Source: Chryseobacterium indologenes
GTDB lineage: Bacteria; Bacteroidota; Bacteroidia; Flavobacteriales; Weeksellaceae
Length of the DNA: 64,000 bases
Reading direction: 5' to 3'
Assembly (NCBI RefSeq): GCF_002025665.1
Contig: NZ_CP018786.1
Location: 3,782,001-3,846,000, forward strand
Shown here: positions 44,398-53,146 of the stretch, one piece after another
How the letters are laid out: every line of letters starts with the position of its first letter
How positions within the stretch are numbered: the stretch's first letter is position 1
Position numbers and translations under genes: made by a program
The notes under the pieces: model-generated
What the model saw: only the letters and a program-made list of their open reading frames with translations
Told to the model about the DNA's origin: nothing
The model's database searches: none

Positions 44398-45312
44398 TTA
44401 GGAATTTTTTAGTTGTTCAAAAAGTTCTTTCTGCTTTTCAGTAAGATTTGTAGGCAGTTTCACTTCATAGGTTACAAAAAGATCTCCGTGTTCTCCTTCT
44501 TTTTTATAGACAGGAAAACCTTTTCCTTTGAGTCTTACCGTCATTCCGGTTTGGGTTTCCGGTTTCACTTTAAGGTTTACACTTCCATTAAGAGTATGCA
44601 CTTTTACTTCTCCACCAAGAACCGCTGTATACAAATCTACGGTTACTTTGGTTTTCAGATCATCACCAATTCTTTCAAAATCCGGATCAACCGGGATATT
44701 GAAGGTGATATATAAATCTCCGTTTGGTCCTCCATTTACTCCAGGATTCCCGTGTCCTTTTAATTTAATCTGCTGTCCGTCATACACCCCTGCAGGAATG
44801 TTGATTCTTACTTTCTTTCCATTGATGTCAAAAGTTTGCGGATGGGTTATTGCAGCCTCTCTTAAATGTAAAGTAAGCTCAGCCTGTATATCCTGCCCTT
44901 TGAACTTTCCGGAAGCTCTTCCTCTCGAACTTTTACCAAATCCACCGCCTGCTCCGCCAAACATATCCTGGAAGAAATCTGAGAAATCTTCACCTCCACC
45001 AAAGTCTGCCCCGGAATATCCTCCGTTATAACCTTGCTGTTGATACTGTCTTTGCTGTTGCTTCTGGGCTTTTTCGTATTCTTCGCCGTGCTTCCAGTTT
45101 TCTCCGTACTTGTCATATTTTGATCTGTTTTCCGGATTACTCAGAACTTCATTCGCTTCATTCAGTTCTTTGAATTTCTTTTCTGCTTCTTTATCTCCGG
45201 GATTGAGATCGGGATGATGTTTTCTAGCCAATTTTCGGTAGGCTTTTTTGATATCATCCTGTGTTGCGCTTTTATCTACGCCTAAAATTTTATAGTAATC
45301 TATATAAGCCAT
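44398..45312 (-). CDS. cbpA: CbpA-type DnaJ co-chaperone
   Basis: A 304-residue type II J-protein. The J-domain (1-70) contains the HPD tripeptide ([18 protein letters not shown]), followed by a Gln/Gly/Phe-rich linker ([29 protein letters not shown]) and a C-terminal peptide-binding domain ([19 protein letters not shown]). The zinc-finger repeats of true DnaJ are absent. It stimulates DnaK ATPase and holds unfolded clients. Encoded with cbpM downstream, which would regulate it. Confidence 0.93.
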   Translation of the reverse strand: MAYIDYYKILGVDKSATQDDIKKAYRKLARKHHPDLNPGDKEAEKKFKELNEANEVLSNPENRSKYDKYGENWKHGEEYEKAQKQQQRQYQQQGYNGGYSGADFGGGEDFSDFFQDMFGGAGGGFGKSSRGRASGKFKGQDIQAELTLHLREAAITHPQTFDINGKKVRINIPAGVYDGQQIKLKGHGNPGVNGGPNGDLYITFNIPVDPDFERIGDDLKTKVTVDLYTAVLGGEVKVHTLNGSVNLKVKPETQTGMTVRLKGKGFPVYKKEGEHGDLFVTYEVKLPTNLTEKQKELFEQLKNS

Positions 45313-45405
45313 AGAAATGAGGTTTACCCAAATTTATGAATTTTAGGTCTGAAAATTGTATAACAGAATGTTAAAAATAAACCTATCTTTGATAAAAAGC
45401 CATAC

Positions 45406-46605
45406 ATGAAAGATGTATTGAAAAACTACTCCGGAATCATATTTTTACTTTTGGGAATCACTATTGGAAGCATCATTGGAATTGTTGCTCCCGGTATTGT
45501 GGAATACATTAAACCTTTGGGAGATATTTTCCTTAATCTTCTTTTTGTAAGTGTAGTTCCTTTAGTGTTTTTTGCCGTTTCCAATTCTATTGCTTCTCTG
45601 GAACAACAGTCTAAATTTGGAAGGATTATTCTTGTAATGGCACTTACCTTTTTGTTCTTTATTCTTACGGCAGCAGTCTTTACAATCTGTGCAGTATATC
45701 TTTTCCCTGTTTCCGGGGTCTCGGGAAGTTCTGAGATGATTGCAGAAGCAGCTAATGAAGACACATGGGGCAACAGGATTGTAAGTTTCTTTACCGTGGG
45801 AGAGTTCACAGAGCTTTTCTCAAGAAGAAATATGCTGGCTCTTTTGGTATTTGCATTTCTGACAGGATTTGCAGCCCGAAAAACAGGAGAAAAAGGACAG
45901 CCTTTCAGGGTTTTTATTGCTTCCGGATATGAAGTGATGAAAGAGCTTCTTTTGTTGGTTATGAAATTGGCACCTATTGGTCTGGGAGCCTATTTTGCTT
46001 ATCAGGTAGCAACTTTAGGACCACAGCTTTTTGGATTTTATGCTAAACCTTTAGGGTTATATTATATTGCAGGAGTTATTTATTTCCTTGTGTTCTTTTC
46101 TATCTACGCATTCATGGCGAATGGACAGAAAGGAGTTAAAAGTTTCTGGACGAATGCCATTTACCCTACTTTGACCGCAATAAGTACATGCAGCAGTTTT
46201 GCAACAATGCCTGCCAACTTACAGGCTGCTTCCAAAATCGGGATTCCGAATTCTATTGCCAATCTGGTGATTCCTATCGGGACTACTTTGCATAAAAACG
46301 GATCTTCCATGTCTTCTATTATCAAGATCTATGTGGCATTTTTAATTATTGGAAAAGATTTCTTTGATCCTGCCAATCTGCTTTTAGCTTTAGGAATTAC
46401 AGTCTTTGTGAGTATTGTGGCTGGTGGTATTCCTAATGGCGGATATATTGGTGAAATGCTGATGATCTCTGTTTATAAACTTCCTCAGGAAGCGATTCCT
46501 GCTGTAATGATCATTGGAACTTTAGTAGACCCATTGGCTACTGTTTTGAATGCTGTAGGAGATATCGTTGCCGCTATGTTTGTCAACCGGTTTGTGAAAG
46601 TCTGA
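45406..46605 (+). CDS. Dicarboxylate/amino acid:cation symporter (SDF family)
   Basis: A 399-residue inner-membrane transporter of the GltP/DctA group, with eight predicted helices plus re-entrant loops. The serine-rich loop AISTCSSFATMPANLQAA, IPIGTTLHKNGSSMSSII and the final VDPLATVLNAVGDIVAAM match the substrate- and ion-binding regions. It imports acidic amino acids or C4-dicarboxylates with H+ or Na+. The Bacteroidetes-type variant is close to YhcL/TcyP-like branches as well, so substrate is uncertain. Transcribed divergently from cbpA; a TATCTTTG -7 box lies at 45384-45391. Confidence 0.92.
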   Translation: MKDVLKNYSGIIFLLLGITIGSIIGIVAPGIVEYIKPLGDIFLNLLFVSVVPLVFFAVSNSIASLEQQSKFGRIILVMALTFLFFILTAAVFTICAVYLFPVSGVSGSSEMIAEAANEDTWGNRIVSFFTVGEFTELFSRRNMLALLVFAFLTGFAARKTGEKGQPFRVFIASGYEVMKELLLLVMKLAPIGLGAYFAYQVATLGPQLFGFYAKPLGLYYIAGVIYFLVFFSIYAFMANGQKGVKSFWTNAIYPTLTAISTCSSFATMPANLQAASKIGIPNSIANLVIPIGTTLHKNGSSMSSIIKIYVAFLIIGKDFFDPANLLLALGITVFVSIVAGGIPNGGYIGEMLMISVYKLPQEAIPAVMIIGTLVDPLATVLNAVGDIVAAMFVNRFVKV

Positions 46606-46633
46606 TTGCAGTTTAACTATTTTCTTTTAACCC

Positions 46634-47146
46634 ATGAACTCATTTTTTAAAAGCATTGGTTTATACAATAGCCTCATTATTGATCTCAACATCAATAGTG
46701 CAGAACTTGTACAGAGATTAATGAAAGTAACTTATAAAACCAATACCACTTTCATATCATTAGAAAAAGACAGTACAATTCCTACTCGGTTTGAATACCG
46801 GGGAATGATCAATTCAAACAGTTTTACAATCAAAAGAAGAGGAAGGCTATTTGATATGAACAGAAGTAATCCTGTGTTTCATGGAACTATTTCTGACAAA
46901 AATGGGATATCATCTGTAGTGATAGAATTTTTTCCATCAACATTTCAGATTTTGAATTGGTTTTTTATTCTGTGTTTTTGCTTTTTAATAGGATTCGTAA
47001 GTATTACAGGAGGTCAACAAGGTATTATGGTCGGGGCAGTCGCTTTCATAGTAGCAATCACTCAATATTTTATCTTAAAAAGAGGAATTTCGAGAGGGAA
47101 ATATGAATTTGAAAGAGAGCTTATTTATATTGCACAAAAGCCTTGA
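46634..47146 (+). CDS. Membrane protein of unknown function
   Basis: A 170-residue protein with a soluble N-terminal part and two transmembrane helices near residues 104-145 (ILNWFFILCFCFLIGFVSI; GIMVGAVAFIVAITQYFIL), then a basic tail. No family recognised. It starts 28 bases after the symporter stop and may be co-transcribed with it. Confidence 0.7.
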   Translation: MNSFFKSIGLYNSLIIDLNINSAELVQRLMKVTYKTNTTFISLEKDSTIPTRFEYRGMINSNSFTIKRRGRLFDMNRSNPVFHGTISDKNGISSVVIEFFPSTFQILNWFFILCFCFLIGFVSITGGQQGIMVGAVAFIVAITQYFILKRGISRGKYEFERELIYIAQKP

Positions 47147-47178
47147 TTCTTTACCAACATCACTTGATTTCAAAGTTC

Positions 47179-47562
47179 CTATTCACTACGTTTCACGGGC
47201 TCTAAATTTTCATATTCTTCAGGAGTGAAAAGCCTGTAATGAACTCTGAACGTTTTTCCCAAAGGAGTCTCCAACGAGAAACCGCCAGGTCCGAAACCAT
47301 CACTCACGTCCAAGGTAAAATGTGAATATTTCCAATATTCAAAAAGGTCACGGTCTATCCAGAACTCATGCCCGTTAATAGTACCGATCATGGCATCATT
47401 CATTCTGGGGAAAAATCCTCCTTTTTCGAAGCATTGTGGCTGAGTACCTTCACAGCATCCTCCTGCCTGATAAAACATTAGAGGCCCATATTGCTCTTCC
47501 AGCTTGTCAATTACTTCAAGCGCTTGTTCCGTTGCGGAAAGTCTTGATATTTTTGTTTCCAT
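47179..47562 (-). CDS. DUF779 protein
   Basis: A 127-residue soluble protein with the DUF779 pattern: LMFYQAGGCCEGTQPQCF with a vicinal Cys pair, then MIGTINGHEFWIDRDLFEYW and FGPGGFSLETPLGKTFRVHY. DUF779 genes are repeatedly found beside aldehyde dehydrogenase genes, and one lies about 1.4 kb upstream here with an alcohol dehydrogenase gene between. The Cys-rich motif suggests metal or redox chemistry, but no activity is known to me. Confidence 0.85.
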   Translation of the reverse strand: METKISRLSATEQALEVIDKLEEQYGPLMFYQAGGCCEGTQPQCFEKGGFFPRMNDAMIGTINGHEFWIDRDLFEYWKYSHFTLDVSDGFGPGGFSLETPLGKTFRVHYRLFTPEEYENLEPVKRSE

Positions 47563-47671
47563 TGTTTTTATTTTAGTTTAATGTAAACTTTATACAACCA
47601 CAACTGTCACAAAAGTTTTCATTTTAAAACACTTTAGCCACTTAAAAGTTTAGAGGGCATCACTGATAAAA

Positions 47672-47702
47672 GATCCCGGTAAAATAAATTCTAACCGGGA
47701 TC
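47672..47702 (-). terminator. Terminator after the alcohol dehydrogenase gene
   Basis: GATCCCGGT (47672-47680) pairs with ACCGGGATC (47694-47702), and on the minus strand TTTTAT follows. It separates the ADH gene from the DUF779 gene. Confidence 0.8.
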
Positions 47703-47719
47703 AGCAACACATCATCAAA

Positions 47720-48754
47720 TTAATTTGAGCCGGCAATATCTAAAACGATTCTGCCGTCAATTTGTCCTTTTTTCATTTTATCAAAAACATCATTGATATC
47801 TTCCAGTTTTGCGGAGGTGACTGTAGCTTTCACCAATCCTTCATTGGCAAAATCCAATGCTTCCTGCAAATCTTTTCTTGTTCCAACAATAGAACCTCTT
47901 ACGGTGATTCTTTTTAAAACTGTTTCAAAAATCGGAAGTTCAAAAGATCCGGGAGGAAGTCCATTGAGAGCAATCGTTCCTTTTCTTCTTAAAACATCTA
48001 TTCCCTGCTTGAAAGCAATAGGTGAAACAGCAGTAATCAAAGCCCCGTGCATTCCGCCGACTTCTTTATGTAAATATTCTCCAGGGTCTGTATTCTTTGC
48101 ATTGACTACAAGGTCTGCTCCTAATTTTTTTGCCAGTTCAAGCTTATCGTCTGCTACATCAATTGCTGCTACGTGCATTCCCATTGCTTTTGCATATTGA
48201 ACTGCTACGTGCCCCAGTCCTCCGATTCCTGAAATGGCTACCCATTCTCCAGGTTTTGTTTCTGTTTCTTTCAATCCTTTATAAACTGTGACTCCGGCAC
48301 ATAAAATAGGCGCTATTTCAAGAAAGTTGACATCAGATTTCAAATGCCCTACATATCTTGAATCTGCAATAACATATTCTGCAAATCCGCCATCTACACT
48401 GTAACCTCCATTTTTCTGGGCTTCACAAAGAGTTTCCCATCCTGTAATACAATAATCGCAGCATCCACATGCACTGTACAGCCATGGAACTCCTACAGCA
48501 TCTCCTTCTTTTACAAAAGCTTCCGGTCCGCAGGCCACTACGATACCTACTCCTTCATGTCCAGGGATAAGAGGCATCTTGGGTTTTGCAGGCCAATCGC
48601 CATCTATTGCATGTAAATCTGTATGGCAAACTCCGCAGGCGATGACTTTAACAAGCACTTCATATCTTCCGGGTTCTCTTACAGGTACTTCTTCTATTTT
48701 CAAAGGTTGACCGTAGCCCTGAACTACTGCCGCTTTCATTGTTTTTGGGATCAT
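47720..48754 (-). CDS. adhP: Zinc-dependent alcohol dehydrogenase (AdhP type)
   Basis: A 344-residue medium-chain dehydrogenase that oxidises primary alcohols with NAD or reduces aldehydes. Catalytic zinc ligands lie in [23 protein letters not shown] and the distal Cys of ILCAGVT. The structural zinc is held by [15 protein letters not shown]. The Rossmann motif is [19 protein letters not shown] with Asp at the end of the next strand (AAIDVADDK), favouring NAD. It lies downstream of the aldehyde dehydrogenase gene, separated by a GC-rich structured element. Confidence 0.94.
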   Translation of the reverse strand: MIPKTMKAAVVQGYGQPLKIEEVPVREPGRYEVLVKVIACGVCHTDLHAIDGDWPAKPKMPLIPGHEGVGIVVACGPEAFVKEGDAVGVPWLYSACGCCDYCITGWETLCEAQKNGGYSVDGGFAEYVIADSRYVGHLKSDVNFLEIAPILCAGVTVYKGLKETETKPGEWVAISGIGGLGHVAVQYAKAMGMHVAAIDVADDKLELAKKLGADLVVNAKNTDPGEYLHKEVGGMHGALITAVSPIAFKQGIDVLRRKGTIALNGLPPGSFELPIFETVLKRITVRGSIVGTRKDLQEALDFANEGLVKATVTSAKLEDINDVFDKMKKGQIDGRIVLDIAGSN

Positions 48755-48824
48755 ATCTTATTTTTTGGATTGAGTTATTTGGGATTATTTGTTTTTATCT
48801 CCACGTTTGAACAAATAATTTCTC

Positions 48825-48953
48825 TGCGTGAGGGATAGGAAGGGCGGCGAGGAACGAGCCGGTGCAGAATGCAATGGAGCACCGAAACGAAGTGCAGCCC
48901 TGGATAGCCCGACCGGTTTGCCCTGGAAGAAGCCAAGGCAATCGGGCACGTCC
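48825..48953. repeat. GC-rich structured intergenic element
   Basis: About 130 bases of far higher GC than its surroundings, beginning GCGTGAGGGATAGGAAGGGC. It folds into successive hairpins: CGGC/GCCG (48845-48848 with 48858-48861), GGTGC/GCACC (48861-48865 with 48879-48883), and a longer stem with GCCCGA (48907-48912) and TCGGGC (48942-48947) enclosing TTGCCcTGG/CCAaGGCAA. It resembles dispersed palindromic repeats I recall from Chryseobacterium genomes (GTGAGGGAT ... TAGCCCGA). No reading frame. It may be a repeat, an RNA, or an mRNA-stability element between the ALDH and ADH genes. Confidence 0.6.
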
Positions 48954-48962
48954 TAAATAATA

Positions 48963-50492
48963 TTAAAAGAAACCTAACTTATTCTTATTGTAAGAAATCA
49001 GCATGTTTTTGGTTTGACGGTAATGATCGAGCATCATTTTATGATTTTCTCTTCCGATTCCTGATTGTTTGTAACCTCCGAAAGGTGCTCCGGCCGGATA
49101 AGAGTGATATTGGTTAACCCATACTCTACCTGCTTCAATCTGGCGTGGAATATTGTACAGCTGATGAGCATCTCTGGTCCATACTCCTGCCCCAAGTCCA
49201 TAGATGGTATCATTGGCAATTTTTACGGCTTCTTCTTCATCTTTGAAAGTGGTAAATGCTAACACGGGACCGAAAATTTCTTCCTGGAAGATTCTCATTC
49301 TGTTGTTTCCTTTGAAGATCGTAGGCTGGATATAGTATCCGCCTCCAAGATCTTCTCCCAAGTCATTTACAGCTCCTCCTACAAGCACTTCCGCTCCTTC
49401 TTCTATTCCCAACTGAATATAGGAAAGGATTTTATCTTTCTGAATCTGTGAAGCCTGCGCTCCCATCATCACGGTTTTATCCAGTGGATTTCCTACTTTG
49501 ATGGCTTTTACTCTTTCGATTACTCTTTCGATAAAGGCATCTGCAATACCTTCCTGAACAAGAAGTCTTGAAGGACATGTACAGATTTCTCCCTGATTCA
49601 GGGCAAAAAGCACAGCACCTTCTATTGCTTTGTCTAAAAATTCATCATCAGCATCCATTACTGAATTGAAGAATACGTTCGGCGACTTCCCTCCTAATTC
49701 TAACGTTACCGGAATAATATTTTCTGTAGCGTATTGCATTACAAGTCTTCCTGTAGCGGTAGAACCGGTAAATGCTGCTTTGGCTACTTTCGGATTGGTA
49801 ACGAGAGCTCTTCCAAGTTCTGCTCCGAATCCGTTGACAATATTAATAACTCCTGCCGGTAAAAGGTCACCGATCAATTCCATTAAAACCATAATGGAAA
49901 CAGGAGTACTTTCTGCCGGTTTTAATACGACACAGTTTCCTGCAGCCAATGCGGGAGCCAGTTTCCAAACTGCCATTAATATTGGGAAATTCCATGGGAT
50001 AATCTGCGCAATGACTCCAAGAGGTTCGTGAACGATTAAGGAAACGGTGTCTTTATCCAATTCGTTATGCGATCCTTCATCAGCACGGATCACAGAAGCA
50101 AAGTATCTGAAATGATCAATGGCTAAAGGTAAATCAGCTGCCAATGTTTCTCTTACAGCCTTTCCGTTATCTATTGTTTCTACTGTGGCAAGATATTCTA
50201 AATTCTGTTCTATTCTGTCTGCAATTTTATTCAGAATGATACTTCTTTCTGTGGAAGAAGTATTCTTCCATGTCTGAAATGCTTTTTCAGCTGCATCTAC
50301 CGCTAGCTCCAAATCTTCTTTGGACGAATGTGCTACCTGAGTAAATTTTTTCCCATCAACCGGGGAAACTACGTCAAAATATTGTCCTTTAACAGGTGGA
50401 GTGAATTTTCCATCAATATAGTTATCGTATCTGTTTTTGAACTCCGGACGCTGTAAAAGTGTCGTTGATCTTGGTTCTGTAATAGTGCTCAT
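48963..50492 (-). CDS. NAD-dependent aldehyde dehydrogenase (AldB/ExaC-like)
   Basis: A 509-residue aldehyde dehydrogenase that converts aldehydes such as acetaldehyde to the acid. NAD-binding region IIPWNFPILMAVWKLAPALA, glycine motif GFGAELGRALV and AAFTGSTATGR, general-base Glu in LELGGKSPNVFF, and nucleophile Cys in NQGEICTCPSRLLVQEG. The CTCPSR sequence is typical of the AldB/ExaC subgroup. With the adjacent zinc ADH it forms an ethanol-to-acetate route. Divergent from an AraC regulator that probably controls the cluster. Confidence 0.94.
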   Translation of the reverse strand: MSTITEPRSTTLLQRPEFKNRYDNYIDGKFTPPVKGQYFDVVSPVDGKKFTQVAHSSKEDLELAVDAAEKAFQTWKNTSSTERSIILNKIADRIEQNLEYLATVETIDNGKAVRETLAADLPLAIDHFRYFASVIRADEGSHNELDKDTVSLIVHEPLGVIAQIIPWNFPILMAVWKLAPALAAGNCVVLKPAESTPVSIMVLMELIGDLLPAGVINIVNGFGAELGRALVTNPKVAKAAFTGSTATGRLVMQYATENIIPVTLELGGKSPNVFFNSVMDADDEFLDKAIEGAVLFALNQGEICTCPSRLLVQEGIADAFIERVIERVKAIKVGNPLDKTVMMGAQASQIQKDKILSYIQLGIEEGAEVLVGGAVNDLGEDLGGGYYIQPTIFKGNNRMRIFQEEIFGPVLAFTTFKDEEEAVKIANDTIYGLGAGVWTRDAHQLYNIPRQIEAGRVWVNQYHSYPAGAPFGGYKQSGIGRENHKMMLDHYRQTKNMLISYNKNKLGFF

Positions 50493-50674
50493 ATTAGTAT
50501 TGTTTTATTTTTTCGATACTACCAAATTACACTGAGAAGCCAAAAAGAGTATAGCACAATCGTATAAAAAAAGTGGAAAATAGTGCAAGGGGCTCAATTT
50601 TAGTATTTTATTAACAGCAACATACTCTCAAATTTTCTATATTTGAGTTACCTCCGATTCAAAAAATTTTAGAA

Positions 50675-51598
50675 ATGAATAACAATAGTAAGATTTTATT
50701 AAATACTCCTGAATTACGTAAGGAAAACCAACTATTGAGTCTTGTTGAAAACCAGACGAAATTCAATCTAAATAATTGTGAGTTCAGTATTTATGAAACT
50801 CATAAGGCTGCTTTTGATGTAAAACTTCATTTTGAGAATATTGCATTTACAGCGATGCTGAGAGGTAAAAAACATATGAAACTGGATAACAAAACCAGTT
50901 ATTTCGATTACTATCCGGGGGAAAGTATTCTGGTAGCACCGGGAGAAACTATGGTCATTGATTTTCCTGAAGCAGATGAAACGCCTACACAATGTATTTC
51001 TTTAAGTCTAAATCCTGATTTCATTGAGGATTCTCTTAATTATCTGAATTATCATCTTCCAAAGGTGGATGAAACTTCACAATGGAATATTCAGCTGGAT
51101 GAGTATTTTCTGTTTAATAATAAAGCGCTGGCTTCTGCTACCAACAATATCATGAGAATTGCGATGGATGATAACTCTCAAAAGGATATTATGGCAGATT
51201 TTGCATTGAAAGAGCTTCTGATCAGATTGATGCAGACCCAGGCAAGAGGCATGGTGGAAAAGAATATTGTTAAAAATAAATCCAGGATAGGTTTTGTGGT
51301 AGATTATATTAAAAGAAATCTGCACCAGAAATTGTCCATTGACAGTATTGCCAAACTGGCTTATGTAAGCAAGTCTAATTTCTTTAAAATGTTCAAAGAC
51401 GAGCTGGGAACTTCCCCAAATGATTTTATTTTGCAGGAAAGAATCAACAGGGCGAAAGAACTTCTTTCCAGCCAGACCAGCATCAAAGAAACTGCTTTTC
51501 AGACCGGGTTTTCAGATACCAACTATTTCACAAGGGTATTTAAGCAACTGGAAGGAGTCACTCCGAAAAGTTATCAGGATAGAACCTTCATCAGATAA
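50675..51598 (+). CDS. AraC-family transcriptional regulator
   Basis: A 307-residue regulator with an N-terminal effector domain (AraC_N-like; YYPGESILVAPGETMVIDFPEA) and a C-terminal AraC DNA-binding domain with two helix-turn-helix units (KLSIDSIAKLAYVSKSNFFK; SIKETAFQTGFSDTNYFTRV, then FKQLEGVTPKSYQ). Divergent from the aldehyde dehydrogenase gene, 182 bases apart, so it probably activates ALDH-ADH in response to an alcohol or aldehyde. A TATATTTG -7 box lies at 50638-50645. Confidence 0.93.
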   Translation: MNNNSKILLNTPELRKENQLLSLVENQTKFNLNNCEFSIYETHKAAFDVKLHFENIAFTAMLRGKKHMKLDNKTSYFDYYPGESILVAPGETMVIDFPEADETPTQCISLSLNPDFIEDSLNYLNYHLPKVDETSQWNIQLDEYFLFNNKALASATNNIMRIAMDDNSQKDIMADFALKELLIRLMQTQARGMVEKNIVKNKSRIGFVVDYIKRNLHQKLSIDSIAKLAYVSKSNFFKMFKDELGTSPNDFILQERINRAKELLSSQTSIKETAFQTGFSDTNYFTRVFKQLEGVTPKSYQDRTFIR

Positions 51599-51614
51599 CT
51601 TCACAGAAACAAAA

Positions 51615-51639
51615 AAGAGCCCTATTGAATAGGGCTCTT
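51615..51639 (+). terminator. Bidirectional terminator between araC-type and susD genes
   Basis: AAGAGCCCTA (51615-51624) pairs with TAGGGCTCTT (51630-51639), with A-run before on the plus strand. It serves mainly the minus-strand susD transcript, where the T-run follows. Confidence 0.85.
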
Positions 51640-51671
51640 CATCTATATTATTAAAAATTAAATCTTAATTA

Positions 51672-53144
51672 TTAATACTGATCATTCTGCTTAATGTTCG
51701 GGTTTGCCTGAATAGCAGAAATAGGAATTGGCCACTGCCATTTGAAGCTTCCTGCTGCAAGAGTCTGTGCAACAGAAGGTGTTCCAGTACCATCAAAAAG
51801 GTCTCCTTTACCTGATCTCTGAACAGGAAGGTTTAATCTCTTCAATGTATACCATCTGTCATTTTCAAATGCAAGCTCCAGTCTTCTTTCTTTCAGGATA
51901 GCATCTAAAAGTGCCTGTCCTGTTTCTGTACCAGGAGTAAATGATGAGTATCTTTCAGCTCTTAATTTATTTAATAAAACTAAAGCCTGTGCTCCATTAC
52001 CCGTTCTGTAATAGGCTTCAGCAACGTTTAGCAACACTTCTGCTCCTCTTAAATATCTTACCGGAACAATATTAGATGGTAAACCAGTAATACCTGCATA
52101 TTTTGTAACATGATTATACTTTTGTTTACTATATACATCAGTAGTAAAATAAGCAGACTTTCTTACATCATTATCTGTATATGCAGTATATAAATCATAA
52201 TCTACAACAAATTCTGATCTTAGCGCCGGAACAGATTGATTGTAAGCAACTCCTACTGTGTTTTGCTCAGCTGCAGAATTGGATACCTGGAATAAAACAC
52301 CATCATTAACATCTCCTTCTTTTTCTTTCCAAATCTTATAGAAATTAGATTTTAGAGTAACGCTGGAAGAAATTCCCAATGCCAGTTCACCATATTTGAT
52401 GGTGTTAGCATAGTCTCCTCTGTAAAGATTTACTCTTGACAATAATCCATATACAGCAGCTTTGCTTAATCTTCCCTTATCACCATCATTTTGAGTAATA
52501 TTATCAGCAGCAAATAATAAATCTGCTATCACTTTATCATATACCTGATCAACAGTAAGATTTCTGGATGAAGTATTATTTAGAGGAGAATAGGTCTCTG
52601 AATAATAAATTCCAATTGTATTCTTAGCACCTGCAGATTGAGTTGGGATTTGAGAATATGCTCTTACAATATCAAAATGAGCTATTGCTCTTAATGCTCT
52701 TGCTTCAGCTTCCAAATTTGTTTTCTGTGTTCCAGATAATACTCCGTTATTGATATATTTCAAAACAAAGTTAGCTCTGCTGATCACAAGATAAGCAGCA
52801 GTATACAATCCTGTTGTCTGTGAATTATCTGATGAGAATTCGAAGTTTGATGCTGCAAAATTCGTATTTCTTCCTGTAGTTGTACGAACTAGGTTATCAG
52901 TAGTAAGATCTCCCATGATCAATTGGTTTCCTACATCACTGGTATAATATCCAGCTCCTTTAAGAGCTGTATAGGCACCATCCATAGCCTGTCTGAAGGT
53001 CTCAGGTCTGGTCATTGCCTGCTCCTGATCTTCATTGATTGACGAGATTTGATCTAGATTTCTGTCGCAAGACGTTAACGAAACAAAGATGGTTAACGCA
53101 GCTAAACTTATTTTTATTATATTCTTTTTCATAAAGCTATTCAA
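51672..53144 (-). CDS. SusD/RagB-family lipoprotein (pair 3)
   Basis: A 490-residue SusD-like lipoprotein with lipobox SLTSC near residue 26, a TPR-like core (LEAEARALRAIAHFDIVRAYS; VYGLLSRVNLYRGDYANTIK) and the terminal ILKERRLELAFENDRWYTLKR. It follows its susC by two bases. No glycosidase, protease or regulator is attached, so the ligand is unknown. Confidence 0.93.
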   Translation of the reverse strand: MNSFMKKNIIKISLAALTIFVSLTSCDRNLDQISSINEDQEQAMTRPETFRQAMDGAYTALKGAGYYTSDVGNQLIMGDLTTDNLVRTTTGRNTNFAASNFEFSSDNSQTTGLYTAAYLVISRANFVLKYINNGVLSGTQKTNLEAEARALRAIAHFDIVRAYSQIPTQSAGAKNTIGIYYSETYSPLNNTSSRNLTVDQVYDKVIADLLFAADNITQNDGDKGRLSKAAVYGLLSRVNLYRGDYANTIKYGELALGISSSVTLKSNFYKIWKEKEGDVNDGVLFQVSNSAAEQNTVGVAYNQSVPALRSEFVVDYDLYTAYTDNDVRKSAYFTTDVYSKQKYNHVTKYAGITGLPSNIVPVRYLRGAEVLLNVAEAYYRTGNGAQALVLLNKLRAERYSSFTPGTETGQALLDAILKERRLELAFENDRWYTLKRLNLPVQRSGKGDLFDGTGTPSVAQTLAAGSFKWQWPIPISAIQANPNIKQNDQY

Positions 53145-53146
53145 TA

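Noticed and set aside
44528..45031. Plus-strand frame antisense to cbpA
   Set aside because: Pro/Ser-rich shadow of the Gly-rich linker and C-terminal domain of the J-protein.
48781..48960. Small protein gene in the GC-rich element
   Set aside because: No frame has a plausible start and length. The hairpin structure explains the composition better.
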